Source of the DNA: Hydrogenoanaerobacterium saccharovorans
GTDB lineage: Bacteria; Bacillota; Clostridia; Oscillospirales; Ruminococcaceae
Assembly: GCF_016901815.1 (NCBI RefSeq)
Contig: NZ_JACSNR010000001.1
Coordinates: 62,001 to 126,000 of the forward strand
Direction: 5' to 3'
DNA length: 64,000 nucleotides
Positions 34,075 to 41,384 of this stretch are shown here, piece after piece (position 1 is the stretch's first letter; the number at the start of each line of letters is the position of its first letter). Position numbers and translations under genes: made by a program. The notes beneath the pieces were generated by a model that was not told the origin of the DNA, ran no database searches, and saw nothing but the letters and a program-made list of their open reading frames with translations.

Positions 34075-34834
34075 CCGCAAGGGAATCTTCATATCGCTGG
34101 CTGTATGCGCCGTCTGGCTCTCTGTGTGGCAGGCGGCGCATATGCTGGTTTATGCCGGAATGGGGACCAGTCTGCTGCTGCCCTCCCCGGCTGAAACCTT
34201 CCTGCGCCTGCGGCAGCTGCTGGGCGACCCCTCATTCTATTCTATCATCGGTCACACCTTCCTGCGCATTTTCAGCGGCTTCCTGCTGGGTACAGCGGCA
34301 GGGTGCATCCTGGGCGGACTCACTGCCTTTTCCCCGCTGCTCTACCGGTTCTTTGCCCTGCCCATGAACGCCATCAAATCCACACCGGTGGCCTCCTTTG
34401 TGATCCTGGCGCTGGTGTGGATCAAAGGGGAGAACCTCTCCACCTTCATTGCCTTCCTGATGGTGCTGCCGGTGATCTGGCAGAGCGTCCACACCGGCCT
34501 GGGAAGCGCCGACCCGGAACTGCTGGAAATGGCACGGGTCTACCGGTTCTCCCGGGGAAAGAAACTGCGGTACCTCTACCTGCCCGCGGCCCTGCCCTAT
34601 CTCATCTCCGCCATGCGGGTGGGACTGGGCTTCAGCTGGAAATCGGGCATCGCCGGGGAAGTGATCGCCATTCCCTCCCAGGCCATCGGTACCCAGCTCT
34701 ACAACGCCAAGATCTATCTGGATATGCCCGGGCTGTTTGCCTGGACCATTGTGATTATCCTGCTGTCGGCAGCTATTGAACAGGTGGTCCTGTTCCTGCT
34801 GCCTGACCCCAAGGGAGGTGACCTGGATGCCTGA
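34067..34834 (+). CDS. NitT/TauT-type ABC permease
   Basis: 255 residues, six predicted membrane helices and the EAA-type loop L-L-E-M-A-R-V-Y-R-F-S-R-G-K-K-L-R-Y-L near residues 150-170. The start is GTG at 34067, overlapping the previous stop by 8 bp; the only upstream purine block is GAGG 16 bp away, so it probably depends on coupling. The stop overlaps the ATPase ATG by 8 bp. Confidence 0.87.
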   Translation: MRNRKGIFISLAVCAVWLSVWQAAHMLVYAGMGTSLLLPSPAETFLRLRQLLGDPSFYSIIGHTFLRIFSGFLLGTAAGCILGGLTAFSPLLYRFFALPMNAIKSTPVASFVILALVWIKGENLSTFIAFLMVLPVIWQSVHTGLGSADPELLEMARVYRFSRGKKLRYLYLPAALPYLISAMRVGLGFSWKSGIAGEVIAIPSQAIGTQLYNAKIYLDMPGLFAWTIVIILLSAAIEQVVLFLLPDPKGGDLDA

Positions 34835-35429
34835 GATCCAAAATCTTTCCTTCTCCTATGATGGGACACCGGTCTTTTCCGGGCTCTGTCTCTCGCTGCC
34901 GGACGGCAGCCGTACCGCCCTGCTGGCGCCCTCGGGCTTCGGCAAAACCACCCTGCTCCGGCTGCTCTGCGGCAGTCTCACCCCCCAGGGCGGCAGCATC
35001 ACCGGGCTTCCGGCGGAGGGGATCGCCATGGTATTCCAGGAGGACCGTCTGCTGCCCGCCTGCACGGTGCTGGAAAACCTGCGGCTGGTGGCTCCGGAGC
35101 GGCCGGACACAGAGCTCACTGCCCTGCTGGGAGAACTGGGACTGTCCGGCTGGGAAAATGCCCGCCCCGGAAAGCTCTCGGGCGGAATGCGCCGCCGGGC
35201 AGCCATTGCCCGGGCGCTGGTATTCCACAGCCCGCTGGTCATCATGGACGAGCCGTTCAAGGGACTGGACGAAGCCACCCTGGCAGCAACCCTCGCCTGT
35301 GTGGACCGCTGGCTGGGGGACCGCACCTTCCTGCTGGTGACCCACAGTCCTCAGGAGGCGGAACGCCTGGGCTGCCGGATCACCCGTCTGGACGAGCTCA
35401 CCCGAACCGGCTCTGAAAAGCAGAACTAA
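34827..35429 (+). CDS. Compact ABC ATPase of NitT/TauT type
   Basis: 200 residues, some 40 shorter than usual for this family, yet all catalytic parts are present: Walker A A-P-S-G-F-G-K-T-T near residue 32, Q-loop V-F-Q-E-D near 71, signature L-S-G-G-M-R-R-R near 116, Walker B L-V-I-M-D-E-P near 136, H-loop V-T-H-S-P near 172. The missing part is the C-terminal extension. GGGAGGTG lies upstream of ATG 34827. Confidence 0.88.
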   Translation: MPEIQNLSFSYDGTPVFSGLCLSLPDGSRTALLAPSGFGKTTLLRLLCGSLTPQGGSITGLPAEGIAMVFQEDRLLPACTVLENLRLVAPERPDTELTALLGELGLSGWENARPGKLSGGMRRRAAIARALVFHSPLVIMDEPFKGLDEATLAATLACVDRWLGDRTFLLVTHSPQEAERLGCRITRLDELTRTGSEKQN

Positions 35430-35469
35430 AAAACCTCTCCTGCCCCGCAAAGGGACAGGAGAGGTTTTT
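35428..35469. terminator. Bidirectional terminator
   Basis: AAAACCTCTCCTG and CAGGAGAGGTTTTT pair around a partly paired 14-nt centre. It separates the ABC operon from the convergent ArsR gene. Confidence 0.92.
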
Positions 35470-35488
35470 GCTTTATAGAAGAGGAAAT

Positions 35489-35770
35489 TCACGGTTCCAG
35501 ACCGGCGTCCTCCAGGAAACAGCGCACCATAGCGCCCCGATGGGGATTGATGCTGTAAAAGATCCAGTTTCCCTCCCGCCGGGCCTGGACCAGACCGCAG
35601 TCGGTGAGAATGCGGATATGATAGGAAAGGGTGGGCTGTGTAATGGCAAAATCCTTCAGCAGGGCTGCCGCACACATCTCCTTCTGACAGAGCTTTATCA
35701 CAATACGCAGACGGGTCTCATCGGACAAAGCCTTGAACACCGATACATAATCGGAACAACTGAACCTCAT
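35489..35770 (-). CDS. ArsR-family winged-helix regulator
   Basis: 93 residues: F-K-A-L-S-D-E-T-R-L-R-I-V near residue 12, recognition helix I-T-Q-P-T-L-S-Y-H-I-R-I-L near 43-55, wing R-R-E-G-N-W-I-F-Y-S near 64-73. Cysteines at 5, 28, 33, 58 and 84 could bind metal, but the ArsR E-L-C-V-C-D-L motif is absent; the corresponding stretch reads E-M-C-A-A-A-L. The Shine-Dalgarno AAGGAG is about 15 nt from the ATG, longer than usual. Target unknown. Confidence 0.87.
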   Translation of the reverse strand: MRFSCSDYVSVFKALSDETRLRIVIKLCQKEMCAAALLKDFAITQPTLSYHIRILTDCGLVQARREGNWIFYSINPHRGAMVRCFLEDAGLEP

Positions 35771-35814
35771 CTTGTCTTCTCACAACTCCTTGGGTTTGTA
35801 ATCACGCATGGACT

Positions 35815-35844
35815 ATTATAAGACCCGGTCCATGGCTTTGTCAA
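35815..35844 (-). promoter_or_regulatory. Promoter of ArsR gene
   Basis: On the minus strand TTGACA (35839-35844), 18-bp spacer, TATAAT (35815-35820). The -35 overlaps the stop codon of the upstream gene at 35841-36473. Confidence 0.82.
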
Positions 35845-36473
35845 TCATCGCAGCGGTTTCCTGCCGCCACTTCCAGCAGTGTTTCCCGGTGCTCCTGAAG
35901 ATATTCCAGCAACAGGGCGATCTCACACTCGCTCAGGCCGAACAGCTGTGCCAGGCTCCACTGGGCCAGGGCATCTGCCATACCGCAGCCAGCCTGTTTG
36001 CGGCTGCAGCTCCGGTCGGTGAGCCACAGGCTCAGGGATGCGCCGGGACAGGGCTCCCCATCCGCTGTGCAGTCCAGAAAGACCTGGAGCGGATTCTCTG
36101 CCGGAAGCTGATCTGCCACCACCCGCACCGAAAGGGCCCGGGTTTCGCCTGGAGCCAGCCGTGCCAGATCCAGAACCGGCACCGGCAGCCGCCGGCAGCA
36201 GGGACAGTTCTTCCCTTCCGGGAGCAGCCGCAGTCCCTCAGGCAGACGGAACTCCAGATGGAGATCCTCCACCGGCTCACAGCCGCTGTTGTGGATTACG
36301 CCGCAGAGCAATACCGGCTCCCCGGCGCCTGCCAGGGTCTTGTCAGCGCTGCAGCAGAGCTCCAGCTGCCGGTGATTCTCCCGGGCTGTGAGCTCCTCGA
36401 TCTGTGTATCCAGAAACGCCCGCAGCTCCTGAAGCTGCCGCAGGCGATCGGTTTGTTTTCTTGATTCGGTCAT
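35841..36473 (-). CDS. Hypothetical protein with DUF11-like domain
   Basis: 210 residues, function not recognised. A charged N-terminal helix (to about residue 40) is followed by a beta-rich segment G-V-I-H-N-S-G-C-E-P-V-E-D-L-H-L-E-F-R-L-P-E-G near 58-80 and L-A-P-G-E-T-R-A-L-S-V-R-V near 108-120, which resembles DUF11/CARDB-type modules of surface proteins. There is no signal peptide, so it is probably cytoplasmic. Eight or more Cys, including C-P-C-C. Start uncertain: ATG 36473 is used; a GTG 9 bp upstream is possible. Confidence 0.65.
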   Translation of the reverse strand: MTESRKQTDRLRQLQELRAFLDTQIEELTARENHRQLELCCSADKTLAGAGEPVLLCGVIHNSGCEPVEDLHLEFRLPEGLRLLPEGKNCPCCRRLPVPVLDLARLAPGETRALSVRVVADQLPAENPLQVFLDCTADGEPCPGASLSLWLTDRSCSRKQAGCGMADALAQWSLAQLFGLSECEIALLLEYLQEHRETLLEVAAGNRCDD

Positions 36474-36480
36474 GACCTGC

Positions 36481-36532
36481 ACCGTCCTCTCCGGTTTCGA
36501 AAGGCTTACCGGGGTTCGAATCCCCCGACGGT
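36481..36532. other. tRNA-like acceptor/T-arm structure
   Basis: On the plus strand ACCGTC (36481-36486) pairs with GACGGT (36527-36532), and directly inside it lies GGGG-TTCGAAT-CCCC (36511-36525), a canonical T-arm. The 23 nt where D- and anticodon arms would be contain TTTCGAAA. No CCA follows. It could be a tRNA remnant, a tRNA-mimic or the leader hairpin of the minus-strand gene. Confidence 0.35.
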
Positions 36533-36547
36533 ACAGTGTATGCCCGG

Positions 36548-37504
36548 TCAGTCCGGAAGGTTCCCGGCAGGGTCAATCCCCACCCGGGACAGCAGAGCTT
36601 CGACCTCCTCCCGGGACGGCGCATGGGTGCCATAGTGCAGACAGGCCGCGCTCCCTGCCGCCACAGCCCGGCGCAGAGCCTCCTCCCGGGGCAGGCCGGT
36701 GAGCAGTGCCGCTGTGAACCACGCCAGCATGGCATCGCCGGCGCCCACCGAGCTGCGCACCTCCACCTCCGGGGCACGGGCCAGAAGCAGCCCCTCCCGG
36801 TCCAGCAGGAAGGCGCCGTCCCGGTCCAGGCTCACCAGCACCCGCTCCGCTCCATGCCGGAGCAGCAGCCGGGCCGCTGCCACACAGTCCTCCAGGCGCT
36901 CCACCGGCAGACCGGTGATCTCTCCCAGCTCCAGGCGGTTGGGCTTCATCACCAGCGGACGGATGCGCTCCACCTGGGCCGGACGCACCGCCGCCGTATC
37001 CAGAGTGACTTCCGCCCCCAGCGAGTGGATCAGCTCACACAGCGCCGCCAGATCGTCCGCTGTGATGCCCTCGGGCAGCTTGCCGCCCACCAGCACTGTA
37101 TCGCCGGGGCACAGCCGCTCCCGTAGCACCATTTCCAGCCGCCCCAGCGCCCGATGGTCTGCCCGGAACCCCTGCCGCATGACCCGGTACTGTCCCTGGG
37201 GTGTTTCCAGCGAGAGGTTCTCCCGGATACGCCCGGGCAGCGGGATGGGGATACAGCGCACTCCAGCGGCGTCCAGCAGCCGCAGGAACAGCCCTGCGTT
37301 CTCCTCCCCCATCAGACAGATGCAGGCACAGTCCAGCCCCAGAGCGGTCAGTGCAGCGGCTGTGTTGGCGCCCTTGCCGCCCGCTTCACTGTGCTCCCGC
37401 TGAGCCGGCAGTTCCCGCACCGGTTCCATTCCCTCCAGATACAGGGTGGTGTCGATGGCGGGAAACAGGGACAGGGTATAGATTTTTCCACTGGGCCGGG
37501 TCAT
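36548..37504 (-). CDS. PfkB-family kinase, 1-phosphofructokinase-like
   Basis: 318 residues of the ribokinase/PfkB fold, close to the FruK/LacC branch that phosphorylates fructose 1-phosphate or tagatose 6-phosphate. Start Y-T-L-S-L-F-P-A-I-D-T-T, substrate loop G-G-K-G-A-N near residue 43, P-loop-like K-P-N-R-L-E-L near 187, anion hole/catalytic V-G-A-G-D-A-M near 253 with Asp as base. GGAGGTGA precedes ATG 37504. It follows the ftsZ terminator by 22 bp and is not accompanied by PTS or fru genes, so the substrate is open. Confidence 0.85.
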   Translation of the reverse strand: MTRPSGKIYTLSLFPAIDTTLYLEGMEPVRELPAQREHSEAGGKGANTAAALTALGLDCACICLMGEENAGLFLRLLDAAGVRCIPIPLPGRIRENLSLETPQGQYRVMRQGFRADHRALGRLEMVLRERLCPGDTVLVGGKLPEGITADDLAALCELIHSLGAEVTLDTAAVRPAQVERIRPLVMKPNRLELGEITGLPVERLEDCVAAARLLLRHGAERVLVSLDRDGAFLLDREGLLLARAPEVEVRSSVGAGDAMLAWFTAALLTGLPREEALRRAVAAGSAACLHYGTHAPSREEVEALLSRVGIDPAGNLPD

Positions 37505-37525
37505 GTCCGATCACCTCCACGGTTG

Positions 37526-37570
37526 AAAAAACGCCCCTGCCAGTGGCAATGCCTGGGCAGAGGCGTTTTT
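37526..37570 (-). terminator. Terminator of ftsZ
   Basis: On the minus strand AAAAACGCCTCTGCC and GGCAGGGGCGTTTTTT pair across a loop of about 14 nt, with minor mismatches. Confidence 0.88.
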
Positions 37571-37589
37571 GAAGTTACTCAGTAAAAAG

Positions 37590-38750
37590 TCAGCGCTTGG
37601 TGTTGAAGATGTTGAGAATCTGGAAGAAGTCCTCATCGTCCTCGTCATCTTCTCCAGCAGCGGTTCCCTCGGCAGATGCAGTGCCGGCATTCTCAGCAGA
37701 GGCATTGTTTTCAGCAGCTGCGCCGGTCACCTTCTGGGAAGGCTCGCTCTTGAACTTGTAGTTGGGGATCTCAAAGTCCTCCGGGTCCTTTTCAAAGCCG
37801 GTGGCAATGACGGTGATGTGGATCTCGTCCTCCAGGTTCTCGTCGCAGGATACACCCCAGATGATGTTCGCATCGGGATGGGCTGCGTCATGGACGATCT
37901 GGGAAGCCAGATCCACTTCCTCCAGGCTCATATCCACCGAACCGGTGATGTTGATGATAACGCCCTTGGCGCCGTCAATGGAAGTTTCCAGTAAAGGCGA
38001 GGAAATCGCCATCTTGGCTGCCACTTCTGCCTTATCCTTGCCGGTGGCGGAGCCGGTGCCCATGTGAGCCAGGCCAGCGCCCTTCATAATGGAAACAACA
38101 TCGGCAAAGTCCAGGTTGATGATGCCGGGGATATTGATCAGGTCAGAGATGCTCTGTACACCCTTCTTCAGCACCAGGTCAGCCTGGGAGAAGGCATTGA
38201 GCAGGGTGATCTTCTCTTCGGAGATGAGCTTCAGACGCTCGTTGGGGATCACCAGCAGGGCATCCACATTCTCACGGAGAGCCGCGATACCCAGTTCTGC
38301 CTGGCTCATACGCCGGGCGCCCTCGAACAGGAACGGCTTGGTGACGATACCCACGGTGAGAATGCCCATATCGTGCGCCACTTCCGCTACGACGGGAGCC
38401 GCACCGGTACCGGTACCGCCGCCCATACCGGCAGTGATGAATACCATATCGGTGCCCTTGAGTGCCGCGGCGATCTCGTCACGGTTCTCCTCGGCAGCAC
38501 GCTGGCCCTTTTCGGGAATACCGCCCGCACCCTGACCACGGGTGAGCTTTACGCCGATATGGATCTTCTGGGAAGCCAGAGAGCGCTTGAGCGCCTGATT
38601 ATCGGTATTGATGGCGATGAATTCCGCACTCTGCACGCCTTCGCTGACCATGCGGTTCACTGCGTTTCCGCCGCCGCCGCCGACACCCACGACCTTGATA
38701 TTGGTTTCTTTCTCGAAGTCATTGTTGTCGATGTTGAAATTCATCTGCAT
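37590..38750 (-). CDS. ftsZ: Cell division protein FtsZ
   Basis: Tubulin-like GTPase that forms the Z ring; 386 residues. N-terminal G-V-G-G-G-G-N-A-V-N-R-M near residue 24, N-T-D-N-Q-A-L near 49, tubulin signature G-G-G-T-G-T-G-A-A near 114, T7-like N-L-D-F-A-D-V near 218. A Ser/Ala/Glu-rich linker follows from about 325, ending in a short conserved tail F-F-Q-I-L-N-I-F-N-T-K-R. Own promoter at 38873-38901. Separated by 268 bp from ftsQ with no ftsA between. Confidence 0.97.
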   Translation of the reverse strand: MQMNFNIDNNDFEKETNIKVVGVGGGGGNAVNRMVSEGVQSAEFIAINTDNQALKRSLASQKIHIGVKLTRGQGAGGIPEKGQRAAEENRDEIAAALKGTDMVFITAGMGGGTGTGAAPVVAEVAHDMGILTVGIVTKPFLFEGARRMSQAELGIAALRENVDALLVIPNERLKLISEEKITLLNAFSQADLVLKKGVQSISDLINIPGIINLDFADVVSIMKGAGLAHMGTGSATGKDKAEVAAKMAISSPLLETSIDGAKGVIINITGSVDMSLEEVDLASQIVHDAAHPDANIIWGVSCDENLEDEIHITVIATGFEKDPEDFEIPNYKFKSEPSQKVTGAAAENNASAENAGTASAEGTAAGEDDEDDEDFFQILNIFNTKR

Positions 38751-38872
38751 AATGCTCGTAACCCCTTTTTATACTTCTCGAATATTTTAAGGCCAAGGCC
38801 TGAAACTGTCCTGCCCGAATTACCAGAATCCTCCACTGATTTCCAGGGGGCTTTCGATAATACACCAAACTT

Positions 38873-38901
38873 AGTTTATCAGAAAACAGCGCTTTTCGCA
38901 A
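38873..38901 (-). promoter_or_regulatory. Promoter of ftsZ
   Basis: On the minus strand TTGCGA (38896-38901), 17-bp spacer, TAAACT (38873-38878), about 120 bp before the ATG. Nothing else recognised in 38751-39018. Confidence 0.65.
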
Positions 38902-39018
38902 CTGTTTTTATCCCAAATATTGTAGATGTCCCATAAAAACCACAGGATTTTCCGTAACTTCGATTCACTCTTTCATCATAATCCGCAGGGACTGCGGAAG
39001 ATGGCGAAATACCGCCGG

Positions 39019-40032
39019 TCAGCTGTTTTCTTCCGGCTGGGAAGCTCCCTCCTCCGAAGACGCTGTCTCTCCGCCGTCCGCCTCTGCTCCGGTCTGCTCG
39101 GATTCCTCTCCGTCCGCAGTTTCCTCGCCGTCCGCGGTCTCCTCGCCGTCCGCGGTCTCCTCGCCGTCGGTTTCCTCTCCCTCTTCCGGATCGGTCTCCA
39201 CCAGCTCTCCATGGTAGCCCGGCTCGTGGATCTCTGCCGGAAGAATGCTGATCTTCTTGACCATGGTGGCATCCATGATCCCTTCAAAATCGGCCCGGAC
39301 ATTGTTATCCAGGGCGTATTTCGCAAAGTCCAGCTTGTCAGGCAGCTGGTTCTCACTGCCCAGCTCGATCTTCACCCGGTCCTCATAGACAATATACATA
39401 TTCAGACGGTCGGACAGGTCGATCTTGGTGATGTTCTCAAATCCTGTGGCATTGATCGCCTCCACCAGATACCGCAGCATTCCCAGGGATTCATTGTTCT
39501 CCTCCGGGATATTCTTGCAGAGCTGCGCATCCTCGATGGTGACGCCGTTCACCACCAGAATCCCGGACGGCGGTGTCCCGCTGCCCAGCTCCAGCACACG
39601 CCCCTTGTCACTGACCACCACATAGCTGCCATCCTCCTGTAAGAAGGTACCCAGCGGCTGGGCTTCGGTGATTTTGAGGGTCAGTTTGGAGGGGAGATTC
39701 CGGCGCAGCTGCACCGACTCGATATAGGGATATGTATCGGTGAGCGCCTGGGATACTTTCCGGTCATCCACCCGGAACAGATTATCCTCCAGCTGGATTC
39801 CGGTGGTCTGGATGACCTCCTCCGGCGTATAGTGGGTCAGTCCTTCGGCTTCGATGGTTTCGATCTTGAAAAACACCGTCAGTGACAGGATCAGCCCCAC
39901 TGCCACGGCAATCATGGTGAACATGATGTAATAGAGCAGATTTCTCCCCCGACGCCGGCGTTTTTTACGCACCGGCACCTTCTTCTGAGGTGGTCGGCTG
40001 TTCGGTTTGGGTTTCCTCTGCTTCTGTTTCAT
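39019..40032 (-). CDS. ftsQ: Division protein FtsQ/DivIB with POTRA domain
   Basis: 337 residues. A very basic cytoplasmic start (K-K-R-R-R-R-G-R near residues 24-31), one membrane helix near 33-55, a POTRA domain beginning F-K-I-E-T-I-E-A-E-G near 57, and a beta domain to about 270. The acidic tail contains three copies of E-E-T-A-D-G. It connects septal PBP and FtsL in the divisome. ATG 40032 is behind AAGGAGCG. Its first 68 bp overlap the end of murA, in another frame. Confidence 0.88.
   Translation of the reverse strand: MKQKQRKPKPNSRPPQKKVPVRKKRRRRGRNLLYYIMFTMIAVAVGLILSLTVFFKIETIEAEGLTHYTPEEVIQTTGIQLEDNLFRVDDRKVSQALTDTYPYIESVQLRRNLPSKLTLKITEAQPLGTFLQEDGSYVVVSDKGRVLELGSGTPPSGILVVNGVTIEDAQLCKNIPEENNESLGMLRYLVEAINATGFENITKIDLSDRLNMYIVYEDRVKIELGSENQLPDKLDFAKYALDNNVRADFEGIMDATMVKKISILPAEIHEPGYHGELVETDPEEGEETDGEETADGEETADGEETADGEESEQTGAEADGGETASSEEGASQPEENS
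39104..39175 (-). repeat. 18-bp tandem repeats in ftsQ tail
   Basis: Four consecutive 18-bp units (39104-39121, 39122-39139, 39140-39157, 39158-39175); the middle two are identical. Because 18 is a multiple of three, copy-number change would leave the frame intact and alter only the acidic tail length. Confidence 0.9.
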
Positions 40033-41290
40033 GGTCGCTCCTTGTGATATTCGCCCCCAGCTGACGGAGGCTTTCGTCCAGGTGTTCATACCCGCGTTCA
40101 ATATGATGGATCTCGGCGATCACACTCTGTCCTTCGGCGGCCAATGCCGCCGCACACAGCGCCGCTCCGCCCCGGAGATCGGTACAGCGCACCGATGCCC
40201 CATGCAGCCGGGGCACTCCGGTGACGATTGCCACCTTGCCCTCGGTGCGGACACGGGCGCCCATCCGGACCATCTCGCTCACATGGCGATAACGGTTCTG
40301 GAAAATCGTTTCGGTAAAAACGGTGGTGCCGTCTGCTTTCAGGGCCGCCGCCATCAATGGGGCCTGGGCATCGGTGGGAAAACCGGGGTACGGCATGGTG
40401 CGCACCCAGCCCAGTGACCCCAGACGCTCCGGCACAGTGATGGCAACCGCGTCCCGCCAGGTACGCACCCGGCAGCCGGCCTGTTCCAGCGGCGGAAGCA
40501 CCGCTGCCAGATGGGCGGGCACACAGCCCTCCACGGTGATGCTGCCCCCTGCCGCCGCAGCACAGCACAGATAGGTGGCTGCGGCAATGCGGTCAGGGAT
40601 CACCCGGTGACGCACCGCATGAAGCGAATCCACCCCGTCCACGATCAGCGTTCCGGCAAAGTCCTGCCGGATTCTGGCGCCGGCTCCGTTCAGAAAGCGG
40701 ATCAGATCATCGATCTCCGGCTCCTGGGCCGCGCCCCGCAAAATGGTGCGTCCCTCTGCCAGCACCGCCGCAATGAGGACATTCTGGGTCGCCCCCACCG
40801 ACGGGAAACTGAGCACAATCTCAGCTCCGTGCAGCCGTCCCATGGGGACAGTGCAGTCCAGGGCGCCATGGTCCTCCCGGATCACCGCACCCATGCGCTC
40901 CAGCGCGGCCAGATGCAGATCAATGGGCCGGGGCCCCAGCTCACAGCCGCCGGGGAAGGATACCCTGGCCCGTCCGTACCGGGTCAGGATCGCCCCGAGA
41001 AAAATGATGGAAGAACGCATCTCCCGCATACAGCTTTCGGGAATTTCCCAGCCCTGGGCTGAGCGGGAATCCACCTGTACAGTACCGTCCGGCTGCTGCT
41101 CCACCCGACAGCCCAGCGACCGCAGGATATTCATTGCCGCCGCGGTATCGCTCAGCCGGGGACAGCCTTCGATCTCGCTCTCCGGCGGGAGCAGTGCTGC
41201 TGCCAGCACCGGAAGAGCCGCGTTTTTCGCGCCATGCACCCGGATATTCCCGTGCAGGGGCGTACTTCCCTCGATTATGTAAACTGCCAT
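39965..41290 (-). CDS. murA: UDP-GlcNAc enolpyruvyl transferase MurA
   Basis: First committed enzyme of peptidoglycan precursor synthesis, 441 residues against a usual 418-425. N-terminal G-A-K-N-A-A-L-P near residue 20 (catalytic Lys and Asn), active-site loop F-P-G-G-C-E-L-G-P-R-P-I-D with the fosfomycin-target Cys near 115, P-Y-P-G-F-P-T-D near 303. The last 20 residues (T-E-A-E-E-T-Q-T-E and so on) are an acidic extension that overlaps ftsQ by 68 bp. Located in the dcw cluster between murG and ftsQ, where murC or murB usually sits. Confidence 0.95.
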   Translation of the reverse strand: MAVYIIEGSTPLHGNIRVHGAKNAALPVLAAALLPPESEIEGCPRLSDTAAAMNILRSLGCRVEQQPDGTVQVDSRSAQGWEIPESCMREMRSSIIFLGAILTRYGRARVSFPGGCELGPRPIDLHLAALERMGAVIREDHGALDCTVPMGRLHGAEIVLSFPSVGATQNVLIAAVLAEGRTILRGAAQEPEIDDLIRFLNGAGARIRQDFAGTLIVDGVDSLHAVRHRVIPDRIAAATYLCCAAAAGGSITVEGCVPAHLAAVLPPLEQAGCRVRTWRDAVAITVPERLGSLGWVRTMPYPGFPTDAQAPLMAAALKADGTTVFTETIFQNRYRHVSEMVRMGARVRTEGKVAIVTGVPRLHGASVRCTDLRGGAALCAAALAAEGQSVIAEIHHIERGYEHLDESLRQLGANITRSDHETEAEETQTEQPTTSEEGAGA

Positions 41291-41324
41291 GAAATGGTCC
41301 CACCCTCCTGATTTGATGCGGTTT

Positions 41325-41338
41325 GGAAAGCGCTTTTA
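41325..41338. promoter_or_regulatory. cre-like palindrome upstream of murA
   Basis: GGAAAGCGCTTTTA matches the CcpA-site consensus TGAAARCGYTTTCA at 12 of 14 positions, with a perfect AAAGCGCTTT core. It lies in the 94-bp murG-murA gap, 35 bp before the murA ATG. Confidence 0.45.
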
Positions 41339-41384
41339 GTCTATCCTATGCAATCCATACAAAAGGGTGCAGGTTTTTTCATCT

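Noticed and set aside
38985-38999. CCGCAG/CTGCGG hairpin after ftsQ as a terminator
   Set aside because: A 6-bp stem without a T run on either strand; ftsQ-ftsZ read-through remains possible.
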